A DNA stretch of 64,000 nt. Source: Pirellulaceae bacterium. Lineage in GTDB: Bacteria > Planctomycetota > Planctomycetia > Pirellulales > Pirellulaceae. Where the stretch lies: positions 118,837 to 182,836 of the forward strand of contig JAKVCA010000015.1 in the NCBI GenBank assembly GCA_022448315.1, written 5' to 3'. The position numbers and the translations under genes are program-made. Shown here in pieces: positions 17,107 to 26,621 of this stretch. Under the pieces are notes generated by a model, which was not told the origin of the DNA, did no database searches, and was given only the letters and a program-made list of their open reading frames with translations. Within the stretch, counting starts at the first letter, position 1. Every line of letters begins with the position of its first letter.

Positions 17107-18246
17107 ATGACAGCAGCTGTTATTGATCTTACAAAAGCCGAAGATCCTCGGGACGTGGTTCACCGAACGGTTCAAGCGTTGGCCGAAGGAAAATTGGTTG
17201 TCTTTCCAACCGAGACACTTTACGGTGTGGTGGCGAGTGCGTTGAATACGGGCTCCATCCTTCGGCTCAAGGCGTTATGTGCTGCGAATGGCAAGCTTTC
17301 CGATCCGGAATTAGTGATCAAAAGTGGCGAAGATGCATTGGATTATGTTCCCGATTTGCGTGGAGCAGGTCGAAGGCTCTGTCGAAGGTGCTGGCCAGGT
17401 CCTTTGACCTTTCGGATGGGCGTGGAGCATCCGGAAAGCGTTTTTCGTAGAATCTCTGCGGAAGTGCGTGATTTTGTGGCCCCAGAGGGGGTCGCCAGAT
17501 TGAGAGTTCCTTTTCACGAAATGATCTTGTCCGTTCTTCGATTGACGATCGGCCCTTTGGTCATTTCGGATATTTTACCATCGGGTCAAAATGGGGGGGT
17601 ATGCGACGGCGACGTTTTGGAGTGGATGCAGGAAAGTACAGATCTGGTCCTGAATGCGGGATCGTGCAAGTACGGCCAACCGTCAACGGTTGTTGACGTC
17701 AGCAATGAAGGTTGGACAATTTCCCGTCCGGGTGTCGTCGGTGAGCAGGCCTTGAAACGGTTATCTTCGATGATGATCTTATTGGTATGCACAGGAAACA
17801 CGTGCCGCAGTCCAATGGCGGAAGTGTTGATGAAAAAGCAGATCGCGGATCGCCTCGGCTGCAACGTTGAGGAGGTCGATCAGCACGGGGTGATCGTCGC
17901 TAGCGCAGGGGTTGCGGCAATGCCCGGTGGAAGGCCCTCGAGTGAAGCGGTTCAGGTGATGAGCGGCCGAGGGTTGGATTTAAGTCAACACTTGAGCCAG
18001 CCCATGACCGATCAAATCGCGACACAGGCGGATTTGATTTTGACCATGACGGAACTCCACCGTCGAACGCTCCTCGCACAGTGGCCGGCTTTGGCACCCC
18101 GGACCCACGTGATCCGTCGTGATCAGGGAGACATTTCCGATCCTATCGGCGGTCCCGTTTCAATCTATGAGAAATGTGCCAGTCAAATTAATGACCAACT
18201 GAGTGTCTGGGTGCAAGAACTCGAACTCAAGTCGTCATCGGAGTAG
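17107..18246 (+). CDS. Fusion: YrdC/TsaC-like (Sua5) domain + low-molecular-weight protein phosphatase
   Basis: A 379-residue two-domain protein. Residues 1 to about 215 are YrdC/TsaC-like: KLVVFPTETLYGVVASALN and, later, the domain-ending SRPGVVGEQAL. TsaC makes threonylcarbamoyl-AMP for tRNA t6A. However, the K-x-R that normally follows the first helix was not found (the region reads CAANGKLSDPE), so catalysis may be altered. From residue about 222 comes a low-molecular-weight phosphatase: P-loop C228-T-G-N-T-C-R234-S and the acid loop SDPIGG near 350. The P-loop TGNTCRSPMAE matches YwlE-type protein-arginine phosphatases, where Thr replaces the Ile/Leu of tyrosine phosphatases. rpiB follows 8 bases after the stop. 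In Bacillus subtilis ywlC (Sua5), ywlE and ywlF (rpiB) are separate close neighbours, so this fusion preserves that neighbourhood. Confidence 0.88.
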   Translation: MTAAVIDLTKAEDPRDVVHRTVQALAEGKLVVFPTETLYGVVASALNTGSILRLKALCAANGKLSDPELVIKSGEDALDYVPDLRGAGRRLCRRCWPGPLTFRMGVEHPESVFRRISAEVRDFVAPEGVARLRVPFHEMILSVLRLTIGPLVISDILPSGQNGGVCDGDVLEWMQESTDLVLNAGSCKYGQPSTVVDVSNEGWTISRPGVVGEQALKRLSSMMILLVCTGNTCRSPMAEVLMKKQIADRLGCNVEEVDQHGVIVASAGVAAMPGGRPSSEAVQVMSGRGLDLSQHLSQPMTDQIATQADLILTMTELHRRTLLAQWPALAPRTHVIRRDQGDISDPIGGPVSIYEKCASQINDQLSVWVQELELKSSSE

Positions 18247-18254
18247 GAAAGAAA

Positions 18255-18731
18255 ATGCGGATATCGATCGGTAACGACCATCGTGGAGTTCAATTCAAGC
18301 TGAAGCTTGCTGACTTGCTGAAGCGACTCGGTCACGAGGTTGTCGATGCGGGAACCAATGAATCATCTGCGATTGATTACCCAGATGTTGCCGCGATCGT
18401 TGCGAAACAGGTCGCAGGCCAAGATTCCGACCGAGGTATTTTGATCTGTGGGACTGGCATTGGGATGGCGATTGCCGCGAATAAAGTGCCTGGAATTCGT
18501 GCGACCACCTGCCATGACGAAGTGACGGCTGAAATCTGTCGTCGCCATAACAACGTCAATGTGCTGTGTCTCTCTGCGGATCTGGTTGGCGAGCAGCTGA
18601 TCCAACGACTGGTTGAAGTTTGGCTCAACACCGGCTTCGACGGTGGACGCCACGAACGCCGGATCAAAAAGATCGAAACACTCGAGTCGAATGGTTGCGG
18701 AGAGTCCACCGATTGTCCCCCTTGCGGTTAA
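18255..18731 (+). CDS. rpiB: Ribose-5-phosphate isomerase B
   Basis: Converts ribulose-5-phosphate and ribose-5-phosphate in the pentose-phosphate pathway (or related sugar phosphates). The 158-residue protein starts MRISIGNDHRGVQFK, giving the phosphate-binding NDHRG motif. It holds ILICGTGIGMAIAANK with the catalytic cysteine of the RpiB/LacAB family, and NNVNVLCLSADL. Length matches the family, with about 10 extra residues at the C-terminus (SNGCGESTDCPPCG) ending in a Cys-rich tail that is unusual. It sits 8 bases after the fused YrdC-phosphatase gene and before the mogA-like gene, so it is probably co-transcribed with both. Confidence 0.95.
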   Translation: MRISIGNDHRGVQFKLKLADLLKRLGHEVVDAGTNESSAIDYPDVAAIVAKQVAGQDSDRGILICGTGIGMAIAANKVPGIRATTCHDEVTAEICRRHNNVNVLCLSADLVGEQLIQRLVEVWLNTGFDGGRHERRIKKIETLESNGCGESTDCPPCG

Positions 18732-18848
18732 GCGGGAGGCAGAACACCAAGTTTTCCAGTGACCGATTGGACTCTTCATGAGTTGACTTTGAGTACTGGA
18801 AACCCAACTTCTGGCAACTTGGTTTCTGAAGAAGGAATCTGGAGAGTC

Positions 18849-19385
18849 ATGGAAAAACCGGCACGCATTGGTATCGTCACGGTTTCGGATCGCGCCAGTC
18901 GAGGAGAGTATGAGGATCGGGGTGGCCCGGCAATTCTCGAGTATCTTCAGGAGGTACTCACCTGTTCCTGGGAACCGGTGGCGAGAGTCATCCCTGATGA
19001 AATCGAAGTGGTTTCTTCGACGCTGATCGATCTCTGTGACCGCGAGCACTGTTCGCTGATCGTAACTACCGGAGGGACGGGGCCTGCCATTCGCGACATG
19101 ACGCCGGAGGCCACCGAGGTGGTTTGCACCAAGATGATGCCGGGTTTCGGAGAGTTGATGCGGCAGATTTCCCTGCAATATGTCCCGACTGCCATTCTTT
19201 CACGGCAGACCGCCGGGATCCGCGGCAGTTCCCTGATTGTCAACCTCCCTGGGCAACCCAAGGCGATTGCTCAATGTCTCGATGCCGTCTTCCCAGCGAT
19301 TCCCTACTGCATTGACCTGCTTGAGGGACCTTACTTGACGACCGACGAAAAACGACTTGTGGCCTTTAGGCCAAAGAAGAAATAG
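18849..19385 (+). CDS. mog: MogA/MoaB-like molybdopterin adenylyltransferase
   Basis: A 178-residue cytoplasmic enzyme of molybdenum cofactor synthesis, expected to adenylate molybdopterin before metal insertion. The start RIGIVTVSDRASRGEYEDRG aligns with the first residues of MogA. TTGGTGPAIRDMTPEAT is the conserved loop of the MoCF fold, and GSSLIVNLPGQPKAIAQCL is its C-terminal motif. GTG 18759 would add 30 unconserved residues; ATG 18849, with GGAGAG just upstream, fits the family. No other molybdopterin genes are nearby. Confidence 0.9.
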   Translation: MEKPARIGIVTVSDRASRGEYEDRGGPAILEYLQEVLTCSWEPVARVIPDEIEVVSSTLIDLCDREHCSLIVTTGGTGPAIRDMTPEATEVVCTKMMPGFGELMRQISLQYVPTAILSRQTAGIRGSSLIVNLPGQPKAIAQCLDAVFPAIPYCIDLLEGPYLTTDEKRLVAFRPKKK

Positions 19386-19424
19386 GGACCTTGTCTCATT
19401 GAATCGTGGTGCATGGAGTTTATT

Positions 19425-21317
19425 TCATGAACCGTTTTCGCCCGATGGTGAATGTTGTTGAATGAAGGCTTCGAACTTTGCCGCTGCCTCTTCAAAAGAC
19501 ATCGACTTGGTATCCGCAATGATCTGTTGCCCGTGAATTAACGCGATCGACGCGTTCATGTCGACGGGACCTTGGAATCCATCCTGATTTCCAACCCGAT
19601 CGTAGCTCTCGCGAGCCATCGCGATCGCCTCCTCGGTCGAGCGGTTGACCCGATCTGCCATCGGCTGAGCGTTCAGTCTTTCTCCGGTCATGCGCTGAAG
19701 GTAGTCGTGAAGTCCATACCGATTACCAGGCTTCCAATAACTTTCACACAAGGTCGGTGCAAGCTTGGGATTGTCCGTCAGAAAGCCATCTCGATTCAGG
19801 ATGAATTGTCGCGTCTGCTCGACGCCCATCTCGGCAAGCACATAGCCGTGATAGTACGCGCTGGCTTCTCCCGAGAGCAAATGGGGAACACTCAAAACGG
19901 GTCGAAAGCTCCCTTGCTCCAAGCCGAGCAGGCGTTGTTCCACATCTCGGCAAACTTCGAGAATGCGTTCTGCGGAGAGCTCGTCCTCAGGAAGTTCATA
20001 GATCGCTTTTTCTGCGTAAGGGACAACCAGCATGGCTCGGGTCATCCACGCCGCGAAGGGTTGTTTGGCAACAATCGATTTCTCGATCAGTTCGAATGGA
20101 ATACTGTCGCCCTCCAGAGTACGAGCGTAGAGACGCAGCCAATCCGCATCTCCGATCAGACTGTCCATGATCATGCTCTGGATTTCTGCGTAAGCCACCG
20201 AAGTCGGAGCAAATTCTTGGGCGAAGCAGGGTGACGGCATATCGATGTTTGCGAAGTGGATCGCGTGTCCACCTTCGTGGAAGAATGTCTCGAGACCACG
20301 CTGGCCGGATCCAATCATGTGAGGGATGGCGTTGGCCGTGAAGTGAATTCTCGCGGATTGAAACCCTGACTTTTTCCGCCATGCAGGCACAGGGCCGTGC
20401 ATGAAACCATTTTCATATTTGCCTTTGCGATCAAGTAGGTCCAGAACAAGCCGAGCGTTACGAAAATCGGCACCCAGCGCTGTGAAGGACCTTCCCCAAA
20501 CATCGAAAGACGCAGCGAATGGAAAATAAGGATCGATTTCCTGCGTCACATCGCCCGCAATCAGGTACTGCACATTCCACGGTGTGACCTCCCCTCCTAG
20601 TTTCTTGGTCAGGCCTGCGACCGCTTCATTCGCGGCTGAACGCGTTTTGAGTTCCAGTTCATCCAGAAGTTCAAAGATTTCAGACTTGGGCATTCCTTCG
20701 ACTCGACGGGTTTGCCAGTCGTAGTAATCTTCGCCACCGAGCATCTTCCCGAGCTGATTTCTCCGCTTGACAATTTCTATGAACCCATACTCAAGCACAA
20801 AATTTTCGATGGATCGAAGGCCCTGCCATGCTGCTCGTCGACGGGATTCATCTGGGTCGCTGCGTAACATGGTTCCCAATTCAACACTGCTCGCTCGAGT
20901 CACTGCTTGATCAGGAAGTTGGTATCCCAATGGCATCTTTGCACGCGCGCCCGCGAGAGCCGTCTCAAGTTCGACGACCTCCTCGGACAATGCCCGAGCT
21001 TCGGGACTTTCAATCGCGTGCGCCTGCAGCGTGTGTTGCCAACCCCATAGACTCAGTTCAGCGTCATTCGCCGGTTCCCTCTGGTCAAGGCCGAGTGCTT
21101 CGATGCGATCGCGGATCTCAATCAACCGATCTGGATCCTGCAGCCAGCGATTCTGCTTGATCTCGGCATCGCTTAAGGTTTGCCGAGCTTCATCTGGATT
21201 GTCGGATAACCCCATGTAACTGGCCCAGAACGCATCTTCTTTTTCGGTATGAAGCGTTTCGTAATCACGATTCAGTTGATCGATCAGATCAACGGTATCT
21301 TGAGGCGTTTCCGTCAT
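19425..21317 (-). CDS. M3-like zinc metallopeptidase (oligopeptidase family)
   Basis: A cytoplasmic zinc peptidase of 630 residues with the metal-binding motif H347-E-G-G-H351 in FHEGGHAIHF. It is followed by EFAPTSVAYAEIQSM, where the glutamate of AEIQSM is the likely third ligand. A long all-helical N-terminus precedes it, as in M3/oligoendopeptidase F-type enzymes, and an active-site tyrosine region (SAYYHGYVLAEMG) lies near residue 490. The family degrades short peptides. The start ATG lies 3 bases after the stop of the upstream M50 protease gene, indicating co-transcription of two metallopeptidases. Confidence 0.85.
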   Translation of the reverse strand: MTETPQDTVDLIDQLNRDYETLHTEKEDAFWASYMGLSDNPDEARQTLSDAEIKQNRWLQDPDRLIEIRDRIEALGLDQREPANDAELSLWGWQHTLQAHAIESPEARALSEEVVELETALAGARAKMPLGYQLPDQAVTRASSVELGTMLRSDPDESRRRAAWQGLRSIENFVLEYGFIEIVKRRNQLGKMLGGEDYYDWQTRRVEGMPKSEIFELLDELELKTRSAANEAVAGLTKKLGGEVTPWNVQYLIAGDVTQEIDPYFPFAASFDVWGRSFTALGADFRNARLVLDLLDRKGKYENGFMHGPVPAWRKKSGFQSARIHFTANAIPHMIGSGQRGLETFFHEGGHAIHFANIDMPSPCFAQEFAPTSVAYAEIQSMIMDSLIGDADWLRLYARTLEGDSIPFELIEKSIVAKQPFAAWMTRAMLVVPYAEKAIYELPEDELSAERILEVCRDVEQRLLGLEQGSFRPVLSVPHLLSGEASAYYHGYVLAEMGVEQTRQFILNRDGFLTDNPKLAPTLCESYWKPGNRYGLHDYLQRMTGERLNAQPMADRVNRSTEEAIAMARESYDRVGNQDGFQGPVDMNASIALIHGQQIIADTKSMSFEEAAAKFEAFIQQHSPSGENGS

Positions 21318-21320
21318 CGG

Positions 21321-22496
21321 TTAGATCATCCGGAGAATAAAGGGTGGGAAACAAAAGAAGGGAATGCTGAGCGAGAGCCAACCAAGGGCAATCCGAAACC
21401 CGCCCAAAGGCACGCGATCGTTTCGGGTGGGTGGATGGTCGGTTCCAACCAATAGCAGGAGGATCGTCATCAAAACGAGGCTGGGCGCGAGGTAATAAAC
21501 CATGAATGCAATCGCAGTAACGATCGTGATCCGTGCAACCCAATGAGCCTTCTTGCCAATCAACGAATAGATGACATGCCCGCCGTCGAGTTGGCTGATG
21601 GGCATCATATTCAATCCGGTAATTAAAAAGCCCACCCAGCCAGCGACGAAATAAGGATTCAGATGACTCAGCCACAGGTAACCGTTTTGAGGATCGATAT
21701 CCGGTCGCAGCCACTGAATCAGCCACAACGTGCCAAGTGGGCAATTGATCTGAATGTCTCCGGATCCTGGCGTGGAGACATCAAGTGTCAAAATACCCAT
21801 CACCATCACTGGAACAGCAATGACAAGACCGGCGAGGGGGCCAGCGAGTCCAATGTCATAGATCTGCCGTCGATCGGCCTGCATGCCATGCATCCCAATG
21901 ACCGCCCCAAAGGTGCCGATAGGATTGAAAGGGAATGGGAGAAAGATGGGAAAACTCGCAGGGACCCGGTAGAGCAAGGTGACAAAGAAATGCCCGAGTT
22001 CGTGACAGAGGAGAATGGCCATGACACAAGCCATGTAGATCACCCCCTGCTCGCCATAGCTGAGTATCAGGCGACGGATCGGAACCAAGTCCATGCCACC
22101 GGCCGTGGCGAGCGATTCCAAGGTCAGGACAGGTTGCCAGTGTGTGACCCCAACCCAGAATGTGGACAGGCAGGTGGCGAAGAAGAGTATCAGTGGAAGG
22201 ACCGTCCGTCGTTTGATCCTGTGGGGTGTTGGGCTTGTGGAGGTCACCGGCGAGGTCCGCAGCGCATCTCCAATGGTCGAATCGAAGTGCTGTCCAGTTG
22301 AAGGACGCGTTTCCACCTCTTGAGGTGAGCTTCCGTCGTCCGCGTTCGCCGATTCGTCCGCCTGCGAAAAAAACGACGCGAAAACAAAGGGTCCCAAGCG
22401 TTCGAGTGACCTTGAATTGGAAATGGAATTTGACAGGTGGGATGGCATGGACCAAGACCGCGAATGCGAACGAAAAAGGGAAGGCCGAAACGTCAA
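21321..22496 (-). CDS. Site-2 protease-like membrane metallopeptidase (M50)
   Basis: An intramembrane zinc protease of the M50 family. It has about six hydrophobic helices, the zinc motif H165-E-L-G-H in ILLCHELGHFF (numbered from 22496), and the second motif LDGGH with D304. Proteases of this type cut single-pass membrane proteins, often anti-sigma factors. The first 100 residues before the first helix are polar and low in complexity, and the true start may be an internal Met (MPSHLSNS), so the N-terminus is uncertain. The stop is 3 bases before the M3-like gene start. Confidence 0.88.
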   Translation of the reverse strand: MTFRPSLFRSHSRSWSMPSHLSNSISNSRSLERLGPFVFASFFSQADESANADDGSSPQEVETRPSTGQHFDSTIGDALRTSPVTSTSPTPHRIKRRTVLPLILFFATCLSTFWVGVTHWQPVLTLESLATAGGMDLVPIRRLILSYGEQGVIYMACVMAILLCHELGHFFVTLLYRVPASFPIFLPFPFNPIGTFGAVIGMHGMQADRRQIYDIGLAGPLAGLVIAVPVMVMGILTLDVSTPGSGDIQINCPLGTLWLIQWLRPDIDPQNGYLWLSHLNPYFVAGWVGFLITGLNMMPISQLDGGHVIYSLIGKKAHWVARITIVTAIAFMVYYLAPSLVLMTILLLLVGTDHPPTRNDRVPLGGFRIALGWLSLSIPFFCFPPFILRMI

Positions 22497-22726
22497 GAAG
22501 AAACAGCGACTCCTCCAGGACGCGGCGGGGCAGAACAGCGTTCAAATGAATTTGCCCGGCAAGTCACCATTCTCTACGAGATGCCGAGGTATGCAACCTG
22601 ACGTTGCCGTGACCTCGCGGAACGAACTCTTGCCGCTTGATTGACTTGTCGCTTTCCACCGCAGGAGCTCAGGGATCGCCAAACGTCCTTTGACGCCCCC
22701 AGTTGGATCGTGACCAGAACAAAGCG

Positions 22727-24358
22727 TTAGATGCTGATGCTCTTGATGGTGTCTCCGCCGGAAAGCTGAGCTCCGGAAAGGCACCTTTCCGCCCGCTCCA
22801 GAAGAATGGTCGCGTCAAAGTTGAGCGTCGCGACTGGGAGCCAAGCAACGCCAAAGCTGACCGTGGCCGCCCCAAGATCTTGTTGCGTTCGATTTCTGGC
22901 CCAAAGTCGAATCGATTCGATTCTCGCTCGGCATTCGCGTATGGCATCACTTCGATCGATATCTTCCATGACGATCGCCCAACGACTCGGTCCAATTTGC
23001 CAGATCAGATCCGCTGCGTAGCGAAATCGAGCGTGTTGCTCAGAAAGGCTTTGAATCATCGACTCAAACTCGGCCGGTTCAATCCGAGCCTGAATGACCT
23101 CGACTTTATCAATCTCCACACAGGCTAATGCCATGGAGCCGCGAATCTGCCGACAGCGGTTGATCGTGTTTTTAAGGAGTGTGAGGAACTTGGAGTTGGT
23201 GGTAATGGGGCTACTGTTCGCTCCAGGAACCCATCGATTTTCGCCCTCGGTATTGTGTTTCGTTGCCTGGTGGGGAATGGATCTTTCCAGATTTTCCCCC
23301 TCACAAGCAGCCAACAAAGGCGATACAGAATCCATCTCGGCGAGAGCGTCTGCACTGGTGCGAAACGGAATGTGCTCCTGCAGGTTATTGCTGAATTCGA
23401 TCTGGGGCTCGGCCTGCTGAACCAGCTTTGACAGGTCCGTTTCCTCTTGCCAGTCAAATTGGAAAACGTTGGACAGCGTTTCCACCTCGTCATCGAGCTT
23501 GTTGAGCAAAGACGAGAGGGTTTCCAGTGAAAGCTTGAAGAATTGTCGGCCCGTTTCGGACAGGCGAGAGAGGGAGAGTTCATCTCGATCATCCATCACA
23601 CGGGCCAGTTGATCGGCGAGATAAAGTCGCTTTGCCAAGCCGGCGGTTGGTTCGTCAGGTGGGTCGATACCGATCGGATTGGACGAATGTTTCACAGCTA
23701 GAAAAACGTTCGGCGCAAGGCCCCAGCTCTCAAGTAACGTTGCACTGATCGTCTGATGATTAAACCCAAGTGAGGCATTTTCCAGATGCGAGAGATCGCT
23801 TTTTTCCCGCCAGACCTGACGCAGGAAATCTAGGTATGGCGGGCCAAGCTGTTGGATCAAAACCAAGATGCCAATGTGTTGCAGAACCGCACATGCGAAC
23901 GCCTGATCAGGAAATCTTTGGCGTGTATGGAGTGTCAACGCTCGAGCCGCAAGTGCCTTGCAAATCGTGTGTCGCCAGAATCTTTCTAAAACATCCTCGT
24001 CGATGTCTTTCAATAAACTTCCCGGTAAACACACCGTCAGAGCAAGCCAGCCGAGAGAATTGGCTCCGAGGCGATCCACCGCGTCTTCGATGCGTTCAAA
24101 CGGTTTGCCTTCGCAGAAGACCGGGCTGTTTGCGATCTGCAGGGTTCGTGCGGCGAACGTCCTGTGCGTCCGGTAAAATTCCAAAGTTGCTTTGCGATTC
24201 AATAGCCCAGAAGTCAATTGCTGCACCAAACCGTTCAATGACGATGGCAGCGTGTGCGCACTGCGAGCCTGCTCGATAAGCATGGCGAGATGAAAGGCAT
24301 CGTTTGAAGGATCAGGCATCGCTACTTCTGGGGGCAAATAATGCAGCCCGTCAATCAT
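22727..24358 (-). CDS. HDOD domain + degenerate GGDEF-like domain regulator
   Basis: A 543-residue predicted signalling protein. Residues about 30-235 form an HDOD domain: RTLQIANSPVFCEGKPFERI and AVDRLGANSLGWLAL, then ACAVLQHIGILVL and GLAPNVFLAVKHS. HDOD is related to HD phosphohydrolases but usually lacks the catalytic HD. A low-complexity linker follows. The last 150 residues have the fold pattern of a GGDEF domain (ALACVEIDKVEVIQARI, VSFGVAWL) but the GGDEF motif itself is not visible at its expected place, so it is probably a non-catalytic sensor or adaptor. About 400 bases of empty upstream sequence separate it from the DASS transporter gene. Confidence 0.8.
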   Translation of the reverse strand: MIDGLHYLPPEVAMPDPSNDAFHLAMLIEQARSAHTLPSSLNGLVQQLTSGLLNRKATLEFYRTHRTFAARTLQIANSPVFCEGKPFERIEDAVDRLGANSLGWLALTVCLPGSLLKDIDEDVLERFWRHTICKALAARALTLHTRQRFPDQAFACAVLQHIGILVLIQQLGPPYLDFLRQVWREKSDLSHLENASLGFNHQTISATLLESWGLAPNVFLAVKHSSNPIGIDPPDEPTAGLAKRLYLADQLARVMDDRDELSLSRLSETGRQFFKLSLETLSSLLNKLDDEVETLSNVFQFDWQEETDLSKLVQQAEPQIEFSNNLQEHIPFRTSADALAEMDSVSPLLAACEGENLERSIPHQATKHNTEGENRWVPGANSSPITTNSKFLTLLKNTINRCRQIRGSMALACVEIDKVEVIQARIEPAEFESMIQSLSEQHARFRYAADLIWQIGPSRWAIVMEDIDRSDAIRECRARIESIRLWARNRTQQDLGAATVSFGVAWLPVATLNFDATILLERAERCLSGAQLSGGDTIKSISI

Positions 24359-24765
24359 GGTTGCCTCAATTCCGAGCTTGCATTTCTCGGAATTGAAAAT
24401 CGATGGGAGTGAAGTCGCCGGTACTTCGATCGATCCAGTCTGGGCAATTCCACCATGGATTTCCCCGTAGATAGCGGCTCCGAGCGGAATCGCCGAATGC
24501 GGCGCAAATCAGATGGATATCACGTGAACGAGAATGAAACACCGCTTGCGGTCGGCGTGGATGTCGCCGCGTCTCGACTCGAAAGACCTGAGACGAACGA
24601 CCATTCGTCGGTTTGACAGGTTTCAAGAAGGTGCACGCGGCACCACGCGACCCCGAATTTAACGATATTTACCCCGATTTGTCACCTCTTAAAGGTGTCT
24701 CGCGACCTTGAAAACATCATAATCGGTCAGCAACTGAGCCACTTTATAGAGAATCTTTCACAGGA
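24359..24765. other. Intergenic region between divergent genes
   Basis: About 400 bases between the HDOD gene (minus) and the DASS transporter gene (plus). A small 5-bp hairpin, CACCT-CTTAA-AGGTG, lies at 24683-24697. An 86-codon minus-strand frame (24366-24626) has no start signal and no family signature, and I do not accept it as a gene. Confidence 0.5.
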
Positions 24766-26490
24766 ATGGGCTTTTGCATGGAGACTCCGCACGGCGGCAG
24801 AGTGTGGCCGCGGATGCTTGCGTTGGTTGCCGGTCCCATCTGCGGATGGCTGATTTTCACTGGAATGTCGGTTTGGAGTGAAGCGACTCACGCCGCTTGT
24901 GTCACTGGAGGGATCGCCGTTTGGATGGCCGTATGGTGGATGACGGAAGCGATCCCGCTTGCCGCCACGGCCTTGATTCCCATCATCAGCTTTCCGTTCG
25001 CAGCGGTTTACCAAAGCGATTGGTCACCGGGCTTGCAGGTGATGGTTCACTCGACGCCAGCTGCCGTAAACGCCGTTGAGAGCGAGAAGGGAATATGGCT
25101 CGGTCAATTGAGTGAGAAGACGGCCGAAGGTTGGCTGGTCAAGGGGCAGAATGACGAAGCAGTGCCTGTCGCTGCTGGACAGATACGCCCGCTCAAACCT
25201 CAGTTGAAGCCGGCCATCCTTCCCTATGCGGATAAGTTTGTTTTTCTATTTCTCGGCGGGTTTTTGATTGCTCAGGCCATCCAAAGGTGGGGCCTTCATC
25301 GCAGGATGGCCTTGAATATTTTGCTTCGGGTGGGAAGCTCCCCCGCGCGATTGGTCGGCGGATTCATGCTCTCCACCGCGCTCATGAGCATGTGGTTGAG
25401 CAACACGGCGACGACCATCGTGATGATGCCGGTGGCCGGGAGTCTGATCAGTCAATTCCGCCAGCAGCGGAGCGAGAAGCGTGACCGAAATGAGGTCTCC
25501 AATGATCGCTCTGATACGTTCGCAATCTGCCTCATGTTGTCCATTGCTTATGCCGCCACGATCGGAGGCATCAGCACGTTGATTGGCACCCCTCCCAATG
25601 CCCTGCTTGCAAATCAGATGGAAGAACTTGGAACACCCATCTCATTCTCGACTTGGATACTCGCAGCGTTGCCACTGTCGATTGTCATGTTGGGCGTCAC
25701 CTGGTTTCTACTGGTCAAGTTTCTTTTTCCACTGCAAACCGTCGAGGTGGAATCCAGCCGAGACTACCTCGTCAAGCAACTGAAACAATTGGGACGAATC
25801 TCCTACGCAGAGTTGGGAACCTGCCTGGTGTTCTTTTCTGTCGCAGCCTTATGGATTTTTCGAAAGCCTCTCGCCGAGTGGGATTGGCTTATCCAGCGAT
25901 GGCCTGCAGCAGCGAGGCTCGATGATTCAATGATTGCGATTGCAGGAGCATTGATACTGTTTGCATTGCCTGTGAATTTCAGACCTTTAGAGTTCGCCCT
26001 CGATTGGGAACATGCAAAGAAAATTCCATGGGAGATCCTGCTGCTGTTTGGTGGCGGTCTGAGTCTTTCGAAAGCGATCAATAGCAGCGGACTGGGAGCA
26101 TGGCTAGGAGAAAGTGTGGCAGGGTTTGGTGGTGGCTCACAAATACTGTTCATCCTGATCGTAGTATTGACTGTCATTTTTCTAACAGAGTTTTCCAGTA
26201 ATCTGGCGACAGCCGCCCTCTTTCTTCCACTACTGGCCTCCCTCGCTCCCCAGATCATTCTGGCTGATGGGAACCCGCTCAATCCAGCGGCACTCATGAT
26301 CCCTACAGCGCTTGCTGCCAGTTGTGCGTTCATGTTGCCCGTTGCAACACCACCGAATGCTATTGTCTTTGGTAGCGGTTACCTTGAGATTCGATCGATG
26401 GTCAAAGCTGGGATCTGGCTGAACCTTATCGGCGCCGTTCTGATCACCATTTGGACCGTGACTTACGGGCGGTTTGTGCTTAATTTTTAA
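24766..26490 (+). CDS. DASS family (SLC13-like) anion/Na+ symporter
   Basis: A 574-residue polytopic inner-membrane transporter, expected to import a dicarboxylate, sulfate or phosphate with Na+. The two helix-hairpin motifs of the family are plain: SNTATTIVMMPV (about residues 208-219) and the second, VATPPNAIVFGSG, near the C-terminus. IGTPPNALLANQM also matches. An extra soluble stretch of about 60 residues (80-145) interrupts the N-terminal helices between ISFPFAAVYQSDWS and KFVFLFLGGFLIAQ; I do not recall this from typical members. Start ATG 24766 or ATG 24778; an AGGA lies too close to the first, so the second is possible. Confidence 0.85.
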   Translation: MGFCMETPHGGRVWPRMLALVAGPICGWLIFTGMSVWSEATHAACVTGGIAVWMAVWWMTEAIPLAATALIPIISFPFAAVYQSDWSPGLQVMVHSTPAAVNAVESEKGIWLGQLSEKTAEGWLVKGQNDEAVPVAAGQIRPLKPQLKPAILPYADKFVFLFLGGFLIAQAIQRWGLHRRMALNILLRVGSSPARLVGGFMLSTALMSMWLSNTATTIVMMPVAGSLISQFRQQRSEKRDRNEVSNDRSDTFAICLMLSIAYAATIGGISTLIGTPPNALLANQMEELGTPISFSTWILAALPLSIVMLGVTWFLLVKFLFPLQTVEVESSRDYLVKQLKQLGRISYAELGTCLVFFSVAALWIFRKPLAEWDWLIQRWPAAARLDDSMIAIAGALILFALPVNFRPLEFALDWEHAKKIPWEILLLFGGGLSLSKAINSSGLGAWLGESVAGFGGGSQILFILIVVLTVIFLTEFSSNLATAALFLPLLASLAPQIILADGNPLNPAALMIPTALAASCAFMLPVATPPNAIVFGSGYLEIRSMVKAGIWLNLIGAVLITIWTVTYGRFVLNF

Positions 26491-26621
26491 GGACCAATTT
26501 TTCATTGGCAATGCTGTCAGGTGTGCCGGCAAGCTGTTACTCTGTCACTTCGGCATGCGATTCCAACTCGAGGATCGGGCATCCTTGTCTACCCCATGGG
26601 CGGATGTGGGCGTGTCGACAG

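Noticed and set aside
24366-24626. 86-codon minus-strand frame between the HDOD and DASS genes
   Set aside because: TTG start without a ribosome-binding site, R-rich product, no motif and mixed codon third positions.
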